This document shows positions 8,621 to 17,325 of a DNA stretch of 64,000 nucleotides, piece after piece (within the stretch, counting starts at the first letter, position 1; every line of letters starts with the position of its first letter). A program made the translations under genes and the position numbers. This DNA comes from Bacillota bacterium. GTDB taxonomy: Bacteria; Bacillota; Clostridia; Oscillospirales; Ruminococcaceae. The stretch spans positions 268,444 through 332,443 of the forward strand of contig JAEWPV010000007.1 of NCBI GenBank assembly GCA_023460535.1, given 5' to 3'. The notes under the pieces are model-generated. The model saw only the letters and a list, made by a program, of their open reading frames with translations, was not told the DNA's origin and did no database searches.

Positions 8621-9830
8621 AGTCTACTCCCCGAAGCAGCTTGACCTTATGCGCTTATGGCAGCACAATAAGCTTAAACGCATCAATCTGCTGGAGGGTT
8701 CCGTCCGATCGGGCAAGACATGGATATCTCTTGTTCTGTGGGCGTTTTGGGTGGCGACATCCCCTATCGACGGCAACTACCTCATGGTTGCAAAGACGCT
8801 AACCAGTTTACGGCGTAACTGCCTTGACCTACTGCAGACGCTCGTCGGAACAAAGTACTTCACATATAGCCTCAGCAAGAAGGAAGGTCGCCTGTTCGGG
8901 CGGCTGATATATCTTGAGGGTGTGAACGACGCAAGGGCTGAGAGCAAGATACGCGGCATGACGTTGCAAGGTGCATACTGCGACGAGCTGACGCTGTTCA
9001 CCGAAGACTTTTTCGCGATGCTTCTATCCCGTCTTTCCGAAGCCGGCGCAAAACTTATCGCCACCACCAACCCCGACAGCCCGTATCACTGGGTAAAAGT
9101 CAAATACATGGACCGTCAAGGCGAGTTGAATATGCTTGTCCTGAAATTTTTGATAGATGATAACCCGTTTCTTGACGCCGAGTATGTGGAGAACCTCAAA
9201 CGCGAGTACACAGGTGTATTCTACGACCGCTTTATCCGCGGTTTGTGGGTAGTGGCTGAGGGACTTATCTACCCCGAGGCGGCAGAGGGCAAATACACGG
9301 TGCCTGACGACCCGCAGCGCAAGTACATGCAATATTACATATCCATTGACTACGGCACACTCAACCCGTGCTCTATGGGGCTGTGGGGCTTGTCTGGTGG
9401 CGTGTGGTATCGCATCAAAGAGTATTACCATTCAGGACGCGATACCAGCCGACAGTTGACGGACGAGGAGTATTACGACGAGCTTGCCGCACTGGAGGGT
9501 GGATTACCCATACGAGCGGTTATCGTAGACCCGTCGGCGGCATCGTTCATCGCGACCATCCGTAGGCATGGCAAATACCATGTTCGGCAAGCTGATAACG
9601 CAGTGCTTGATGGCATTCGCAACACTGCGGCGGCAATGCAATCCGGCAAGGTTCGCATCTGCGAGAACTGCACAAACACACTCGCAGAATTCGCTTCATA
9701 CCGCTGGGACGAAAAATCCGCGGAGGATAAGCCAATCAAAGAGAATGACCATGCGATGGATGATATTCGCTATTTTGTGAATACCGTTGTTGCTAAAGAC
9801 GGTGGCAAATTCATTAACGTTGAATTATAG
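8613..9830 (+). CDS. terL: Phage terminase large subunit (PBSX type)
   Basis: 405-residue packaging ATPase/nuclease. Walker A is EGSVRSGKT (residues 28-36). The Walker B acidic residues are in GAYCDELTLF near 125, and the motor-coupling motif is LIATTNPDSPYHWVK. The C-terminal RNase H-like nuclease starts at YYISIDYGTLNPCSMGLW and has further acidic residues in VIVDPSAASF and NDHAMDDIRYFV. Length and order are normal for the PBSX/Terminase_3 group. The gene overlaps terS and is followed 12 bp later by the portal gene. Confidence 0.95.
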   Translation: MNKVYSPKQLDLMRLWQHNKLKRINLLEGSVRSGKTWISLVLWAFWVATSPIDGNYLMVAKTLTSLRRNCLDLLQTLVGTKYFTYSLSKKEGRLFGRLIYLEGVNDARAESKIRGMTLQGAYCDELTLFTEDFFAMLLSRLSEAGAKLIATTNPDSPYHWVKVKYMDRQGELNMLVLKFLIDDNPFLDAEYVENLKREYTGVFYDRFIRGLWVVAEGLIYPEAAEGKYTVPDDPQRKYMQYYISIDYGTLNPCSMGLWGLSGGVWYRIKEYYHSGRDTSRQLTDEEYYDELAALEGGLPIRAVIVDPSAASFIATIRRHGKYHVRQADNAVLDGIRNTAAAMQSGKVRICENCTNTLAEFASYRWDEKSAEDKPIKENDHAMDDIRYFVNTVVAKDGGKFINVEL

Positions 9831-9842
9831 GCAGGTGACAAC

Positions 9843-11222
9843 ATGCTGACAAACCTAAACTGGCTATCCGACGGGGTATCATACCCCCCTCCCTCGGAAA
9901 AGGAGCGCATCGAGCAGTACAAACTCAACGAACAGCTTTTCCTTACCCGGCATGCCGAGGCGTGGAAAAGCGACTTTGAGGAAATCGCCCGACGCCTCCG
10001 CAAAAAAAACCATGATGTAAATACGGTTATAAACTATCAGCAGTTGCTCTCTAAGAAGACTGCTGATTTTGTTTGCGGCGAACCGCCCACGCTTGAGACG
10101 GAGCAGGACACAGACGCGCTATCGAAACTGCTTGAAAGGCAGCGTTGGGGCGTACGTCTGTATGAGGCGATTATCGACGTGAGCCGCTACGGCAATGCGG
10201 TGCTAAAGTTTGTCGGCGACGGGCTGACCGCTGTGTCTCCACTCTACTGGTACCCGGTCGTTGACCCGGCAGACCTTAAGACAATCACGCATCACGTTAT
10301 CGCATACCCAATCACACCAGATGGCAACGGCAAGATGACTGAGCTGTATGTGGAGATACATACGACTGGGACTATTGAGACCCGTCTGTACGGATTTGAT
10401 GAGGATAAACGTGAGATTGGCGAGCTGACCAATACTGCGCGCGCCAGTACAGGTTTAACCGATTTTGCCGTGCAGGCATTGACCAACATCACCCACAGCG
10501 GCAGCGTGTTTGGTGTGGATGACTATGCAATCATCAATAGCATCGTGGCGGCGATTATGTGGCGTCTGCGCTGCATTGACACGGTGCTGGATAAGCATAG
10601 CGAGCCTAGTCTTAGCGGACCCAAGGATGCGCTTACATACGATGAGCGCACGGGACGGTATTTCCTTGACCTGGGCAACTACTTCGCCCGAAACACCCGT
10701 GACGACCCTGACGTTCAGTACATTACGTGGGACGGCAGTCTGGAATCGGCATTTACCGAAATCGACAAGCTACTCCAACAGCTCTACACACTGTCCGAGA
10801 TGGGGCAAGCATTGATGGAGGGAGGCGGCGGAGGCACAGCAGACAGTGGCACGGCGCTGAAACTGCGCATGGTGGCACCGCGTACCAAAGCGGCACGTAT
10901 TGCTGGAATGAACACCGCGACCATTAAGCAGATTATTGTCATGCTTGCCGGACTAAACGGTATTGCACTCGACTATGACGGATTGACCCTCCACTGGAAC
11001 GACGGTTTGCCCGTCGACGAAGTAGAGCAGATAAACACCCTTACAACCGCTACCGGCGGCAAGGCAATCATGAGCCAATACTCCGCCATGAAGCGCATGG
11101 GGCTGTCTGATGATGAGGTGGAGGCAGAGCTTGAGCAGATGACAGAGGAGCAAGCAGCCTCTACCCCGCCGGTACTCGGTGCGATTGACTTGCACGAGGA
11201 TGATACAGGCGGTGAGGAGTAA
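9843..11222 (+). CDS. Phage portal protein (SPP1 gp6-like)
   Basis: 459-residue portal subunit forming the DNA entry ring. Visible family marks are NVNTVINYQQLLSKKTADFVCGEPP, VSPLYWYPVVDPADLKTITH, and the stem/crown helices VAAIMWRLRCIDTVLDKHSEPSLSGPKDAL and GTALKLRMVAPRTKAARIAGM. The C-terminus is acidic. The stop overlaps the next start by one base. The order terL-portal-minor capsid is standard. Confidence 0.92.
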   Translation: MLTNLNWLSDGVSYPPPSEKERIEQYKLNEQLFLTRHAEAWKSDFEEIARRLRKKNHDVNTVINYQQLLSKKTADFVCGEPPTLETEQDTDALSKLLERQRWGVRLYEAIIDVSRYGNAVLKFVGDGLTAVSPLYWYPVVDPADLKTITHHVIAYPITPDGNGKMTELYVEIHTTGTIETRLYGFDEDKREIGELTNTARASTGLTDFAVQALTNITHSGSVFGVDDYAIINSIVAAIMWRLRCIDTVLDKHSEPSLSGPKDALTYDERTGRYFLDLGNYFARNTRDDPDVQYITWDGSLESAFTEIDKLLQQLYTLSEMGQALMEGGGGGTADSGTALKLRMVAPRTKAARIAGMNTATIKQIIVMLAGLNGIALDYDGLTLHWNDGLPVDEVEQINTLTTATGGKAIMSQYSAMKRMGLSDDEVEAELEQMTEEQAASTPPVLGAIDLHEDDTGGEE

Positions 11223-12838
11223 TGCCCAAGCCTACGCAGCAGGAGCTTGAAAACCTCGTAAAGCTGTTCCTGTCGGCTCGCGACCAGTTGATTGACACCG
11301 TCATAAACTATCGCGGCGTTGGCACCAAGGTGTATGCCAACACCATCCTCAAACAGTTGGAAAAGCAGCTGAAACGCATGGAGCGGCAATCAGCTTACTA
11401 CGTTGAATCAGTTATCCCCGTCGAGTACCAAAAAGGGCTTGATGAGGTATACGGGTACTTTAAGCGCAACAACCTGATGATGTCCCCGCCAGCTGCTTTT
11501 GCACAGCTCCACGGCGACATGATTTACATGGTCGCCCGCGAGATGCAATACCAAATCGGCCAGGGATTGGAGCAGGCAGGGCGTCAGGTTATCCGTTACG
11601 TCGAGGACGCTCGAGACGATGCGCTGCGTATGGTTGGGCTGGAGGCGACCGGCGAAAAGCTGGCGTCCGGCTCGACTGTCCGGCAGATGCAGCAGAACCT
11701 TGTTGGCAAGCTTCAGTCGCAAGGGTTTATGACTGTACAATATGGCTCTGGCAAGCGTGCGTATCAAGTGTCACTCGATGCCTACGCCGCCATGGTCGCA
11801 AGGTCAACCACCCGCGAGGCGGGCAATCTAGCCAGAGAAACACAGCTGACCGCAAACGGTTATGACCTAGTACGCATGACGTCACACTATCCCACCTGTG
11901 AGATATGTGCGCAGTTTCAGGGGCGAGTTTACAGTATCTCAGGCGATGACAAGAGGTTTCCACCGCTTTCTCGGGCGTTCTCGTCCGGCTACCGCAACAT
12001 CCATCCAAATTGCAGGCATAGCGTACACCCGTATATCGAGAGCCTGCAGAGCGAGGAGGACTTAGCAGCCGACATTGCCCGCAGCAACCGCCCATTTGAG
12101 GACAATCGCCCTGACGCTGAGCGTGCACTGTACAACAAACAGCAGGTTCGAAACCGGCAGATACGGCAAGACCGGTATCAATACGAGCGATATAGAGCAA
12201 GGCTGGGAGATGATGCTCCAAAAAGTTTTCATGCTTTTCGGAAGCTAAAAAACGCCGGCGGGGAGGGATGGGGTATTATCGAAGCTCAATACAAGGGCAT
12301 GGGGTATTACGACAAGGCGGTTAAGGCTGAGCCTACCATCACTGCCGCAGTAAAAGATGTGGGCGCTTCGGTCGGCATGGATCCTGTCGGACTTGACTAC
12401 CGTGTAAAAAGCAAAGATTCGTATTTGCGCAAAATTCGTGCAAACTACAATCCCGGCGGTAACGAATACGAGGTCAAGGATATCTTGCGGTACACTCTGA
12501 CATCTGATGCCGATTCCCTCGCCAACAAAACGACATCCTCCATTGACACCTTTTCCCATAACGGGTATAATACAAGTGAAGTGAAGAACTACTGGCTTGA
12601 TAAGAATAACCCCTATAACGGGATAAACACTGTGGTGCGTACCCTGAACGGGCAACCGTTTGAAGTTCAGTACCACACTCCGGAAAGCTTTGCGGTGAAA
12701 AACGGAGAAATGCACAAGCTGTACGAGCAGTGGAGATCGCTCCCGAAGGATGCCCCTCTTCGGTCTGAACTGGAAACAAAGATGGCGAAGTTGTCCGAAT
12801 CCATGCAAAAGCCTCCCGGAATAGAAAGGGTGAAATAG
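11222..12838 (+). CDS. Phage minor capsid protein with C-terminal RelA/SpoT-like domain
   Basis: 538-residue fusion. Residues 1 to about 320 are a Phage_min_cap2/SPP1 gp7-like head morphogenesis protein, with a zinc-like signature in SHYPTCEICAQFQGRVYSISG...RNIHPNCRHSVHPY. After residue about 385 lies a distinct domain. RVKSKDSYLRKI (near 393), VKDILRYTL (near 418), NPYNGIN, and FEVQYHTPES (near 480) resemble the K-S...S...K, D...R, Y-x-G and E-[IV]-Q-x-[RH]-T motifs of (p)ppGpp/(p)ppApp synthetases. C-terminal toxin-like domains on minor head proteins are known, for example ADP-ribosyltransferases. The RelA/SpoT call is motif-based and less certain than the capsid part. Confidence 0.8.
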   Translation: MPKPTQQELENLVKLFLSARDQLIDTVINYRGVGTKVYANTILKQLEKQLKRMERQSAYYVESVIPVEYQKGLDEVYGYFKRNNLMMSPPAAFAQLHGDMIYMVAREMQYQIGQGLEQAGRQVIRYVEDARDDALRMVGLEATGEKLASGSTVRQMQQNLVGKLQSQGFMTVQYGSGKRAYQVSLDAYAAMVARSTTREAGNLARETQLTANGYDLVRMTSHYPTCEICAQFQGRVYSISGDDKRFPPLSRAFSSGYRNIHPNCRHSVHPYIESLQSEEDLAADIARSNRPFEDNRPDAERALYNKQQVRNRQIRQDRYQYERYRARLGDDAPKSFHAFRKLKNAGGEGWGIIEAQYKGMGYYDKAVKAEPTITAAVKDVGASVGMDPVGLDYRVKSKDSYLRKIRANYNPGGNEYEVKDILRYTLTSDADSLANKTTSSIDTFSHNGYNTSEVKNYWLDKNNPYNGINTVVRTLNGQPFEVQYHTPESFAVKNGEMHKLYEQWRSLPKDAPLRSELETKMAKLSESMQKPPGIERVK

Positions 12839-12839
12839 A

Positions 12840-13061
12840 TTGCCGACATATTATAAGATACTTGACCTCAACTTGATTGGACGACAGGACAGTATGTTTG
12901 ACTGCTACATCTACGACCCCGTCAAGGGCTGGGTGTGGGACGCCGAACGCATACTGATGGATCGTATCATCGGCTATGATAACGACGGCATCGGCAGTTC
13001 GGACATAATGAACCGCATCGAAAAAATAACCGAGCAAGAAGCATTTGCGCTAATCAATTAA
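12840..13061 (+). CDS. Small acidic protein, possible immunity/antitoxin partner
   Basis: 73-residue protein, family not recognised. It starts at TTG 12840 one base after the stop of the minor-capsid fusion, with GAAAGGGTGA upstream as ribosome binding site, and is closed by a terminator. The sequence is acidic (DLNLIGRQD, DCYIYDPVKGWVWD, IEKITEQEAFALIN) with no membrane segment. Small acidic proteins directly after a toxin domain are commonly its immunity protein. That role is inferred only from position. Confidence 0.6.
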   Translation: MPTYYKILDLNLIGRQDSMFDCYIYDPVKGWVWDAERILMDRIIGYDNDGIGSSDIMNRIEKITEQEAFALIN

Positions 13062-13091
13062 ACCATCCTCTTTATCCGAGGGTGGTTTTTT
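13061..13091 (+). terminator. Terminator after the fusion/partner pair
   Basis: AACCATCCTC / GAGGGTGGTT stem followed by TTTTTT. It isolates the packaging and minor-capsid block from the scaffold gene. A second weaker hairpin (AGCGCGGCC...GGCGGCGCT, 13142-13164) lies before the next gene. Confidence 0.8.
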
Positions 13092-13202
13092 CATGCCCCA
13101 GTAATCCCAGCGCTGATGCGCTGATTACAAATACAAACACAAGCGCGGCCTGATGGCGGCGCTATTTTTGCGGCTTGATGCCGCGCAAAGGAGGACTATA
13201 CC

Positions 13203-13760
13203 ATGCATAAACTCAAAAACCCGCTGCGCATCAGCATGCAACACTTTGCAGAGGGTGGCGATCCGCCTCCTGCAGCACCGCCCGCTGCACCTGCCGGTGA
13301 CGATAGCAAAACCTACACCGCAGACTATGTAAGAGCTCTGCGGCAGGAGGCAAAGGATAATCGTATCAAGGCAAGCGGGTTCGAAAAAGCTATCCGCACA
13401 GCCTTTAGCCTCAAAGATGATGAGGACATCGGCGACATCGGACAACGCCTGACCGCACGCGAAGCAGCAACACTCAAAGCCGCGAATGACCGCTTGATAG
13501 CGGCAGAGCTCAAGGCATTGAGTGGATACGACCACAAGCTGCTCGCAAAACTGATTGACCTGTCAGCCGTCAAGGTAGACGAGCAGGGCAATGTTACAGG
13601 CGTCAAGGAGGCGGCAGAAGCCGCCGCAAAGGAGTACCCTGTCGTGCTTAAGGACGCGCCTCCCCCGGCAGACCCCAAAGTCCCCGGTTCGGGCGGAAAC
13701 CCTCCACCCGCACCCGGAGCCCCAAAAACGCCGCTACCCAGCGGTACCGTAATTTTTTAA
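13203..13760 (+). CDS. Phage scaffolding protein
   Basis: 185-residue head scaffold. The start carries the family-typical RISMQHFAEGGD followed by a Pro/Ala-rich linker. The middle is helical and highly charged (YTADYVRALRQEAKDNRIKASGFEKAIRTAFSLKDDEDIGDIGQRL...) and the tail is Pro/Gly-rich. It lies directly before the major capsid gene, as expected for a protein that guides capsid assembly and then leaves. RBS is AAAGGAGG. Confidence 0.85.
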   Translation: MHKLKNPLRISMQHFAEGGDPPPAAPPAAPAGDDSKTYTADYVRALRQEAKDNRIKASGFEKAIRTAFSLKDDEDIGDIGQRLTAREAATLKAANDRLIAAELKALSGYDHKLLAKLIDLSAVKVDEQGNVTGVKEAAEAAAKEYPVVLKDAPPPADPKVPGSGGNPPPAPGAPKTPLPSGTVIF

Positions 13761-13780
13761 TGACGAAAGGATGATTTTGA

Positions 13781-14914
13781 ATGGCAAGAACCAAGGCGAT
13801 ATCCCTCCTGCAGGCTGCCGCCACAAAGGCTGACCTTAAGGAAATCTACGGCATTGTTATCGACAATGTGCAGAAGGACACCCTGTCCGGCGGTCTGAAA
13901 TCTCAGGCATACACCGGCAACCCCGCCGCGGGCTCGGTAGAGTTCAAGCGGTTTGTAAACAGCGCATCCAAAGCATACGGCACCGCTCGCGCTGCAGCAC
14001 AGGGCGAAGTAATCACCGCACCCCCCGTGACCGTCAACGTAGACATCCACCGCGAGATTGTGGAAGAGTGCGCAAAGTTTGACCTCGATACGTTTGGTGT
14101 TGGTGCTATCATGGCGCGGCGCGCTGCAAACCACATCGACGCCATGGTGTCCGAGCTCGACATTGCGTTTTTCGCAGCTGCCGCAACCGCCGCTACTGCG
14201 GCGACTACCACAGCCACGACCGCAGCCGGAAAACTCGAGGAGGCGGTTATCGCCCTCGAAACTACCAAAAACGATTATGTGCGCGGCATCCCCCGCAACA
14301 TGATTGCGGCGGTTGTAACCCCCATTTTCTATAGCGAAATCCGCACCGCGCTTGACAGCCTCCCTGCATCCAACGTAGACACCGCAGCTGAGGAGTTTGC
14401 AATGTACCACGGCATCCGTGTGTATAACGGGCTTAATCTGCCTGATGGCGTTGACGCTATCGTAATGGCGGTTGGCTCCGTGGCGCAGCCCGTGGTGACA
14501 AACCAGTACGGCGAGCCCGAGAAAATCCCGCTGTCCAACGACTTTGCTGTCAGCTTGTTTTACGACTACGGTGTAAAGGCGCTCACCCCCGACCTCATCT
14601 ACAAGATTGAATCCACCCCGTCTACCCTGGGCGAACTGGATGTCACATCTGCAGCGGGCACAGTGGCTGTCGGCGACACTGTAATCTCTATCAACCCGAC
14701 AACCCCCACAGCTGGTAACAAGTTTGTCTACAAACTCGGCACTAGCTACACGTCGTTTGCGTATGACGCGCCCCTTACTACCGGCTGGACAGAGCTTGAC
14801 CACGAGGATGTCGTTGCCGCTGGCGCAAGCACCAAGATTACCGTTGCTGAGGTTACCGCTGACGGCAGAGCTCGCAAGCGCGGTATCGCTGTGCTCGTCA
14901 AAAAGACCTCGTAA
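13781..14914 (+). CDS. Phage major capsid protein
   Basis: 377-residue shell protein, HK97-fold group judged by context and sequence style (ARTKAISLLQAAATKADLKEIYGIVIDNVQKDTLSGGLKSQ, then VNVDIHREIVEECAKFDLDTFGVGAIM). A Gly-Thr-rich immunoglobulin-like extension at the C-terminus (about residues 285-370) is likely surface-exposed. An alanine/threonine run near residues 127-150 comes from GCN codon clusters. It follows the scaffold gene by 20 bp with AAAGGATG as RBS. The 348-codon ORF on the opposite strand is a shadow. Confidence 0.88.
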   Translation: MARTKAISLLQAAATKADLKEIYGIVIDNVQKDTLSGGLKSQAYTGNPAAGSVEFKRFVNSASKAYGTARAAAQGEVITAPPVTVNVDIHREIVEECAKFDLDTFGVGAIMARRAANHIDAMVSELDIAFFAAAATAATAATTTATTAAGKLEEAVIALETTKNDYVRGIPRNMIAAVVTPIFYSEIRTALDSLPASNVDTAAEEFAMYHGIRVYNGLNLPDGVDAIVMAVGSVAQPVVTNQYGEPEKIPLSNDFAVSLFYDYGVKALTPDLIYKIESTPSTLGELDVTSAAGTVAVGDTVISINPTTPTAGNKFVYKLGTSYTSFAYDAPLTTGWTELDHEDVVAAGASTKITVAEVTADGRARKRGIAVLVKKTS

Positions 14915-14928
14915 CGGGGTGATGCGTT

Positions 14929-15411
14929 ATGACAGTTGGTACTGACACCTACGTATCCGTAGCGGCTGCAGATGCCTATATCACTTCTCATTATCGCGGC
15001 AACAACGCTAACCGTGTCAGGTGGATGACCTTATCCGATGAGGGTAAGGTCATCTTACTTGTTTCAGCATGCGCAGAGATGGATATGCTGCCCTACCAAG
15101 GGCGTAAGGCATCCCGCGACCAGCCACTTGCCTTCCCCCGCCTCCCGTTGCAATACGGGCGCTCGCAGGAGCCGCCCGCAGACATCAAGGCGGCACAAAT
15201 CGAGCTTGCGCTTTGGTTGTCGGACGACGACAAGCAAGCCAACGCAGAGCAGCGACAAGCCTTGCAGGCACAGGGGGTGGAGAGCTTTAGCCTCGGCGAC
15301 CTAAGCGAGACTTACGCCGCTGGTAGCAAGTCCAACCATCCAGCACTCCTGTGCCCTAAGGCGGCGCGGCTACTCGCTCGCTATCTGTCCGGGGGGTATG
15401 AGATGTGTTAG
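14929..15411 (+). CDS. Head-tail connector (DnaT-like fold)
   Basis: 160-residue protein beginning VGTDTYVSVAAADAYITSHYRG, the typical start of the DnaT_2-like head-tail adaptor family. The segment KASRDQPLAFPRLPLQYG is the equivalent of the QxLxFPR motif of the group, and KAAQIELALWL follows. It sits right after the capsid gene and overlaps the next start by 7 bp. It is expected to form the first adaptor ring under the portal. Confidence 0.8.
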   Translation: MTVGTDTYVSVAAADAYITSHYRGNNANRVRWMTLSDEGKVILLVSACAEMDMLPYQGRKASRDQPLAFPRLPLQYGRSQEPPADIKAAQIELALWLSDDDKQANAEQRQALQAQGVESFSLGDLSETYAAGSKSNHPALLCPKAARLLARYLSGGYEMC

Positions 15412-15689
15412 GCTGCTACCTCAACCAAATGGCGCAATACCGCCCCTGTACGGGCACTGACGGGAGAGGGCAACCGATATACGGTGATGCAATCTCCCTG
15501 CCCTGCAGGCGACAATCAAAGGCTCAGAACGTCCTCACAGCAACCGGGCAGACCATCCGCACACAGCATGTCTATTACCTGCTTAATCACATTGACGAGG
15601 GCGATATGCTCGACGGCAAGGTGGTAATGGGCGTGTCGGAGTGGGAGGGGCTGTTCGGTAAGCCCATCGGCTACAAGGCGGTGATGTGA
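15405..15689 (+). CDS. Minor capsid / head-closure protein (Minor_capsid_1 type)
   Basis: 94-residue protein of the Listeria A118-like head module. Features are YRPCTGTDGRGQPIYGDAISLPCRRQSKAQNVLTATGQTI and HIDEGDMLDGKVVMGVSEWEG. The start is GTG 15405 inside the end of the previous gene. Likely a head-closure ring component that stops DNA leakage. Confidence 0.78.
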   Translation: MLGCYLNQMAQYRPCTGTDGRGQPIYGDAISLPCRRQSKAQNVLTATGQTIRTQHVYYLLNHIDEGDMLDGKVVMGVSEWEGLFGKPIGYKAVM

Positions 15690-16111
15690 TGGCATCCGGC
15701 ATCAAAATCAAGCTTAATAGCAAAGCACTAGATAAGCAGCTTGAGCAGGCGATGAGACGCAACCCCAAGGAAACCGTAAGGGCTGCGCAAGATTGCCTGC
15801 TGGAGCTTGCCGGACGCAGTGCATCAATCGCGCCCGTCGATACCGGCGACCTGCGGAATGACTGTACAGCTGAGCTTAACGGGCAAACCATTTTTGCCCG
15901 CAAAGCACCGACGGCATCAACAGTATCACCCGGGCTATCGGCGGTTGGCTCTGTCGGGTATGACCTACCGTATGCACTTAAGCAACATGAGGAGCTGGGA
16001 TACAGCCATCCCATGGGAGGGCAGGCGAAGTATCTTGAAGCTCCGTTTAACGCTTTGGAAAAAGCATTTATCGCGCGAATGGAGAAGGTGGTGGATAAGA
16101 GTTTAAAATGA
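15686..16111 (+). CDS. Minor capsid protein (Minor_capsid_2 / HK97 gp10-like)
   Basis: 141-residue head-tail joining protein. APVDTGDLRND is the hallmark of the gp10-like group, and YALKQHEELGYSHPMGGQAKYLEAPFNALE is typical of Minor_capsid_2. It overlaps both neighbours by 4 bp, so translation of the connector genes is coupled. Confidence 0.8.
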   Translation: MMASGIKIKLNSKALDKQLEQAMRRNPKETVRAAQDCLLELAGRSASIAPVDTGDLRNDCTAELNGQTIFARKAPTASTVSPGLSAVGSVGYDLPYALKQHEELGYSHPMGGQAKYLEAPFNALEKAFIARMEKVVDKSLK

Positions 16112-16455
16112 ACATTCTTGATAAGCTCGCTATGGTGCTCAACAAGCCGAATGTGGTGATGGGCTATATGCCCGCCAAGCCGGATGCAATCATTGCGTTG
16201 TTTGAGTACAACCCTCCCCCGCCCGACCACTCCTTTGGCGGCACAGACTACAGCCACAACGTGCAGGTGCGCGTAAGAGACACGACAGCGGCGACCGCTT
16301 ATGCTACGGCTGGGGCGGTCGCCAATATTTTAGACCGATACCACGACACGGATATCAGCGTTTTGCAATCAACCGCAATCCTCGATATCGGGCTGGATAA
16401 CAACAACCCGCCGCGTCAGGAGTATACGGTCAACTTTACTGTAAGGAGGTATTAA
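16108..16455 (+). CDS. Minor capsid protein / tail terminator (Minor_capsid_3 type)
   Basis: 115-residue protein (NILDKLAMVLNKPNVVMGYMPAKPDAIIALFEY...HNVQVRVRDTTAATAYATAGAVANILD...EYTVNFTVRRY). The alternating beta pattern and position directly before the tail tube gene fit a tail terminator that caps the tube. Start overlaps the previous stop (ATGA). Confidence 0.75.
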   Translation: MNILDKLAMVLNKPNVVMGYMPAKPDAIIALFEYNPPPPDHSFGGTDYSHNVQVRVRDTTAATAYATAGAVANILDRYHDTDISVLQSTAILDIGLDNNNPPRQEYTVNFTVRRY

Positions 16456-16458
16456 CCT

Positions 16459-16875
16459 ATGGCTTTATACACAGGCGTAACCGGCAAACTCTCGATGAAA
16501 AAGGGCAGCTCCGCAGCTGTTGATATCGTTCACATGGCGAGCTTCAATGTGGAGATGTCCAAGGAAATCCTTGAAGTTATCAGCTTCGGCAACGACTACA
16601 AGGAGAAGGTGCCCAGCGTCAAGGATTGGTCTGCATCCGCTGACGGCTCGGCGGATTTTGCCGCGGACGGGGGGCAGAAAATGCTGCTGGATGCATTTGA
16701 GGACGGCTCCAAGCTGACGGGCAGCTTCTACCTGGACGAGACCACTTTTTTGCAGGGCGACTGCTACGTGGAGTCCCTGTCAATCGACCATGCCGCCGAC
16801 GGCAAGGCGGACATCAGCATCAGCCTTGCTGGTAGCGACGCGGTCGTGCTGACCGTTCCCTCCGGCGGCGAGTAA
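16459..16875 (+). CDS. Major tail tube protein
   Basis: 138-residue tail tube subunit: LYTGVTGKLSMKKGSSAAVDIVHMASFNVEMSKEILEVISFG, KVPSVKDWSASADGSADF, and a beta-rich C-terminus ending in SISLAGSD. It lies between the terminator protein and the tail chaperone genes, the canonical place. RBS is AAGGAGG. Confidence 0.86.
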   Translation: MALYTGVTGKLSMKKGSSAAVDIVHMASFNVEMSKEILEVISFGNDYKEKVPSVKDWSASADGSADFAADGGQKMLLDAFEDGSKLTGSFYLDETTFLQGDCYVESLSIDHAADGKADISISLAGSDAVVLTVPSGGE

Positions 16876-16893
16876 CAGGCAAACCAAATATCA

Positions 16894-16925
16894 CGGGGCG
16901 GGTTAATTCCCGCCCTCACTTTTTA
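16894..16925 (+). terminator. Attenuator-like hairpin after the tail tube gene
   Basis: GGGCGGG and CCCGCCC (16896-16915) form a stem around a TTAATT loop, then a short T run. A partial terminator here would let the abundant tube protein be expressed above the downstream tail genes. Confidence 0.7.
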
Positions 16926-16938
16926 GGAGGACAATAAC

Positions 16939-17325
16939 ATGTTTATAACTGTTGGCGATAAAGAAATCGAGCTGTCCACGAAACTTGGCGTGGCTGCGGC
17001 AATTGAAAAGAAATTCAAGCTGCCTCTCACTCAGGTGTTTGGGCGGATTGGCGAAGCAGAGATACCAGAGTTGACCGGGGTGTTATCCATCGCTGCCGGG
17101 AAAACCAGTGACCCATCTTTTGCGGCTGAACTGCTCGACAATTGGGATTACATCGAGCTGCAGACCGCGGTGCAAGAGCTTCTTGCCAAGCTGATGTTTA
17201 GCGGCACCCCCGAGCAGGTAGAATCCAAGCTTGAGAAGTTCCCCGCGAGTGACGAAGGAAAAAACGCGATACGGGAGCTGTTGGGTCTGCCGAAGCTCCC
17301 GAGTATCTCTACAGCGAGCAATTAG
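16939..17325 (+). CDS. Tail assembly chaperone gpG-like
   Basis: 128-residue zero-frame product (FITVGDKEIELSTKLGVAAAIEKKFKLPLTQVFGRIGEAEIPELTGVL...). It corresponds to lambda gpG, which coats the tape measure protein during tail assembly. The zero frame ends at 17323-17325, 58 bp after a slippery heptamer that allows a longer gpGT product. Confidence 0.85.
   Translation: MFITVGDKEIELSTKLGVAAAIEKKFKLPLTQVFGRIGEAEIPELTGVLSIAAGKTSDPSFAAELLDNWDYIELQTAVQELLAKLMFSGTPEQVESKLEKFPASDEGKNAIRELLGLPKLPSISTASN

Noticed and set aside
13757..14803. 348-codon ORF on the minus strand opposite the major capsid gene
   Set aside because: It mirrors the capsid gene over its full length. The Gly/Cys/Arg-rich composition and lack of an RBS mark it as a shadow caused by codon bias.
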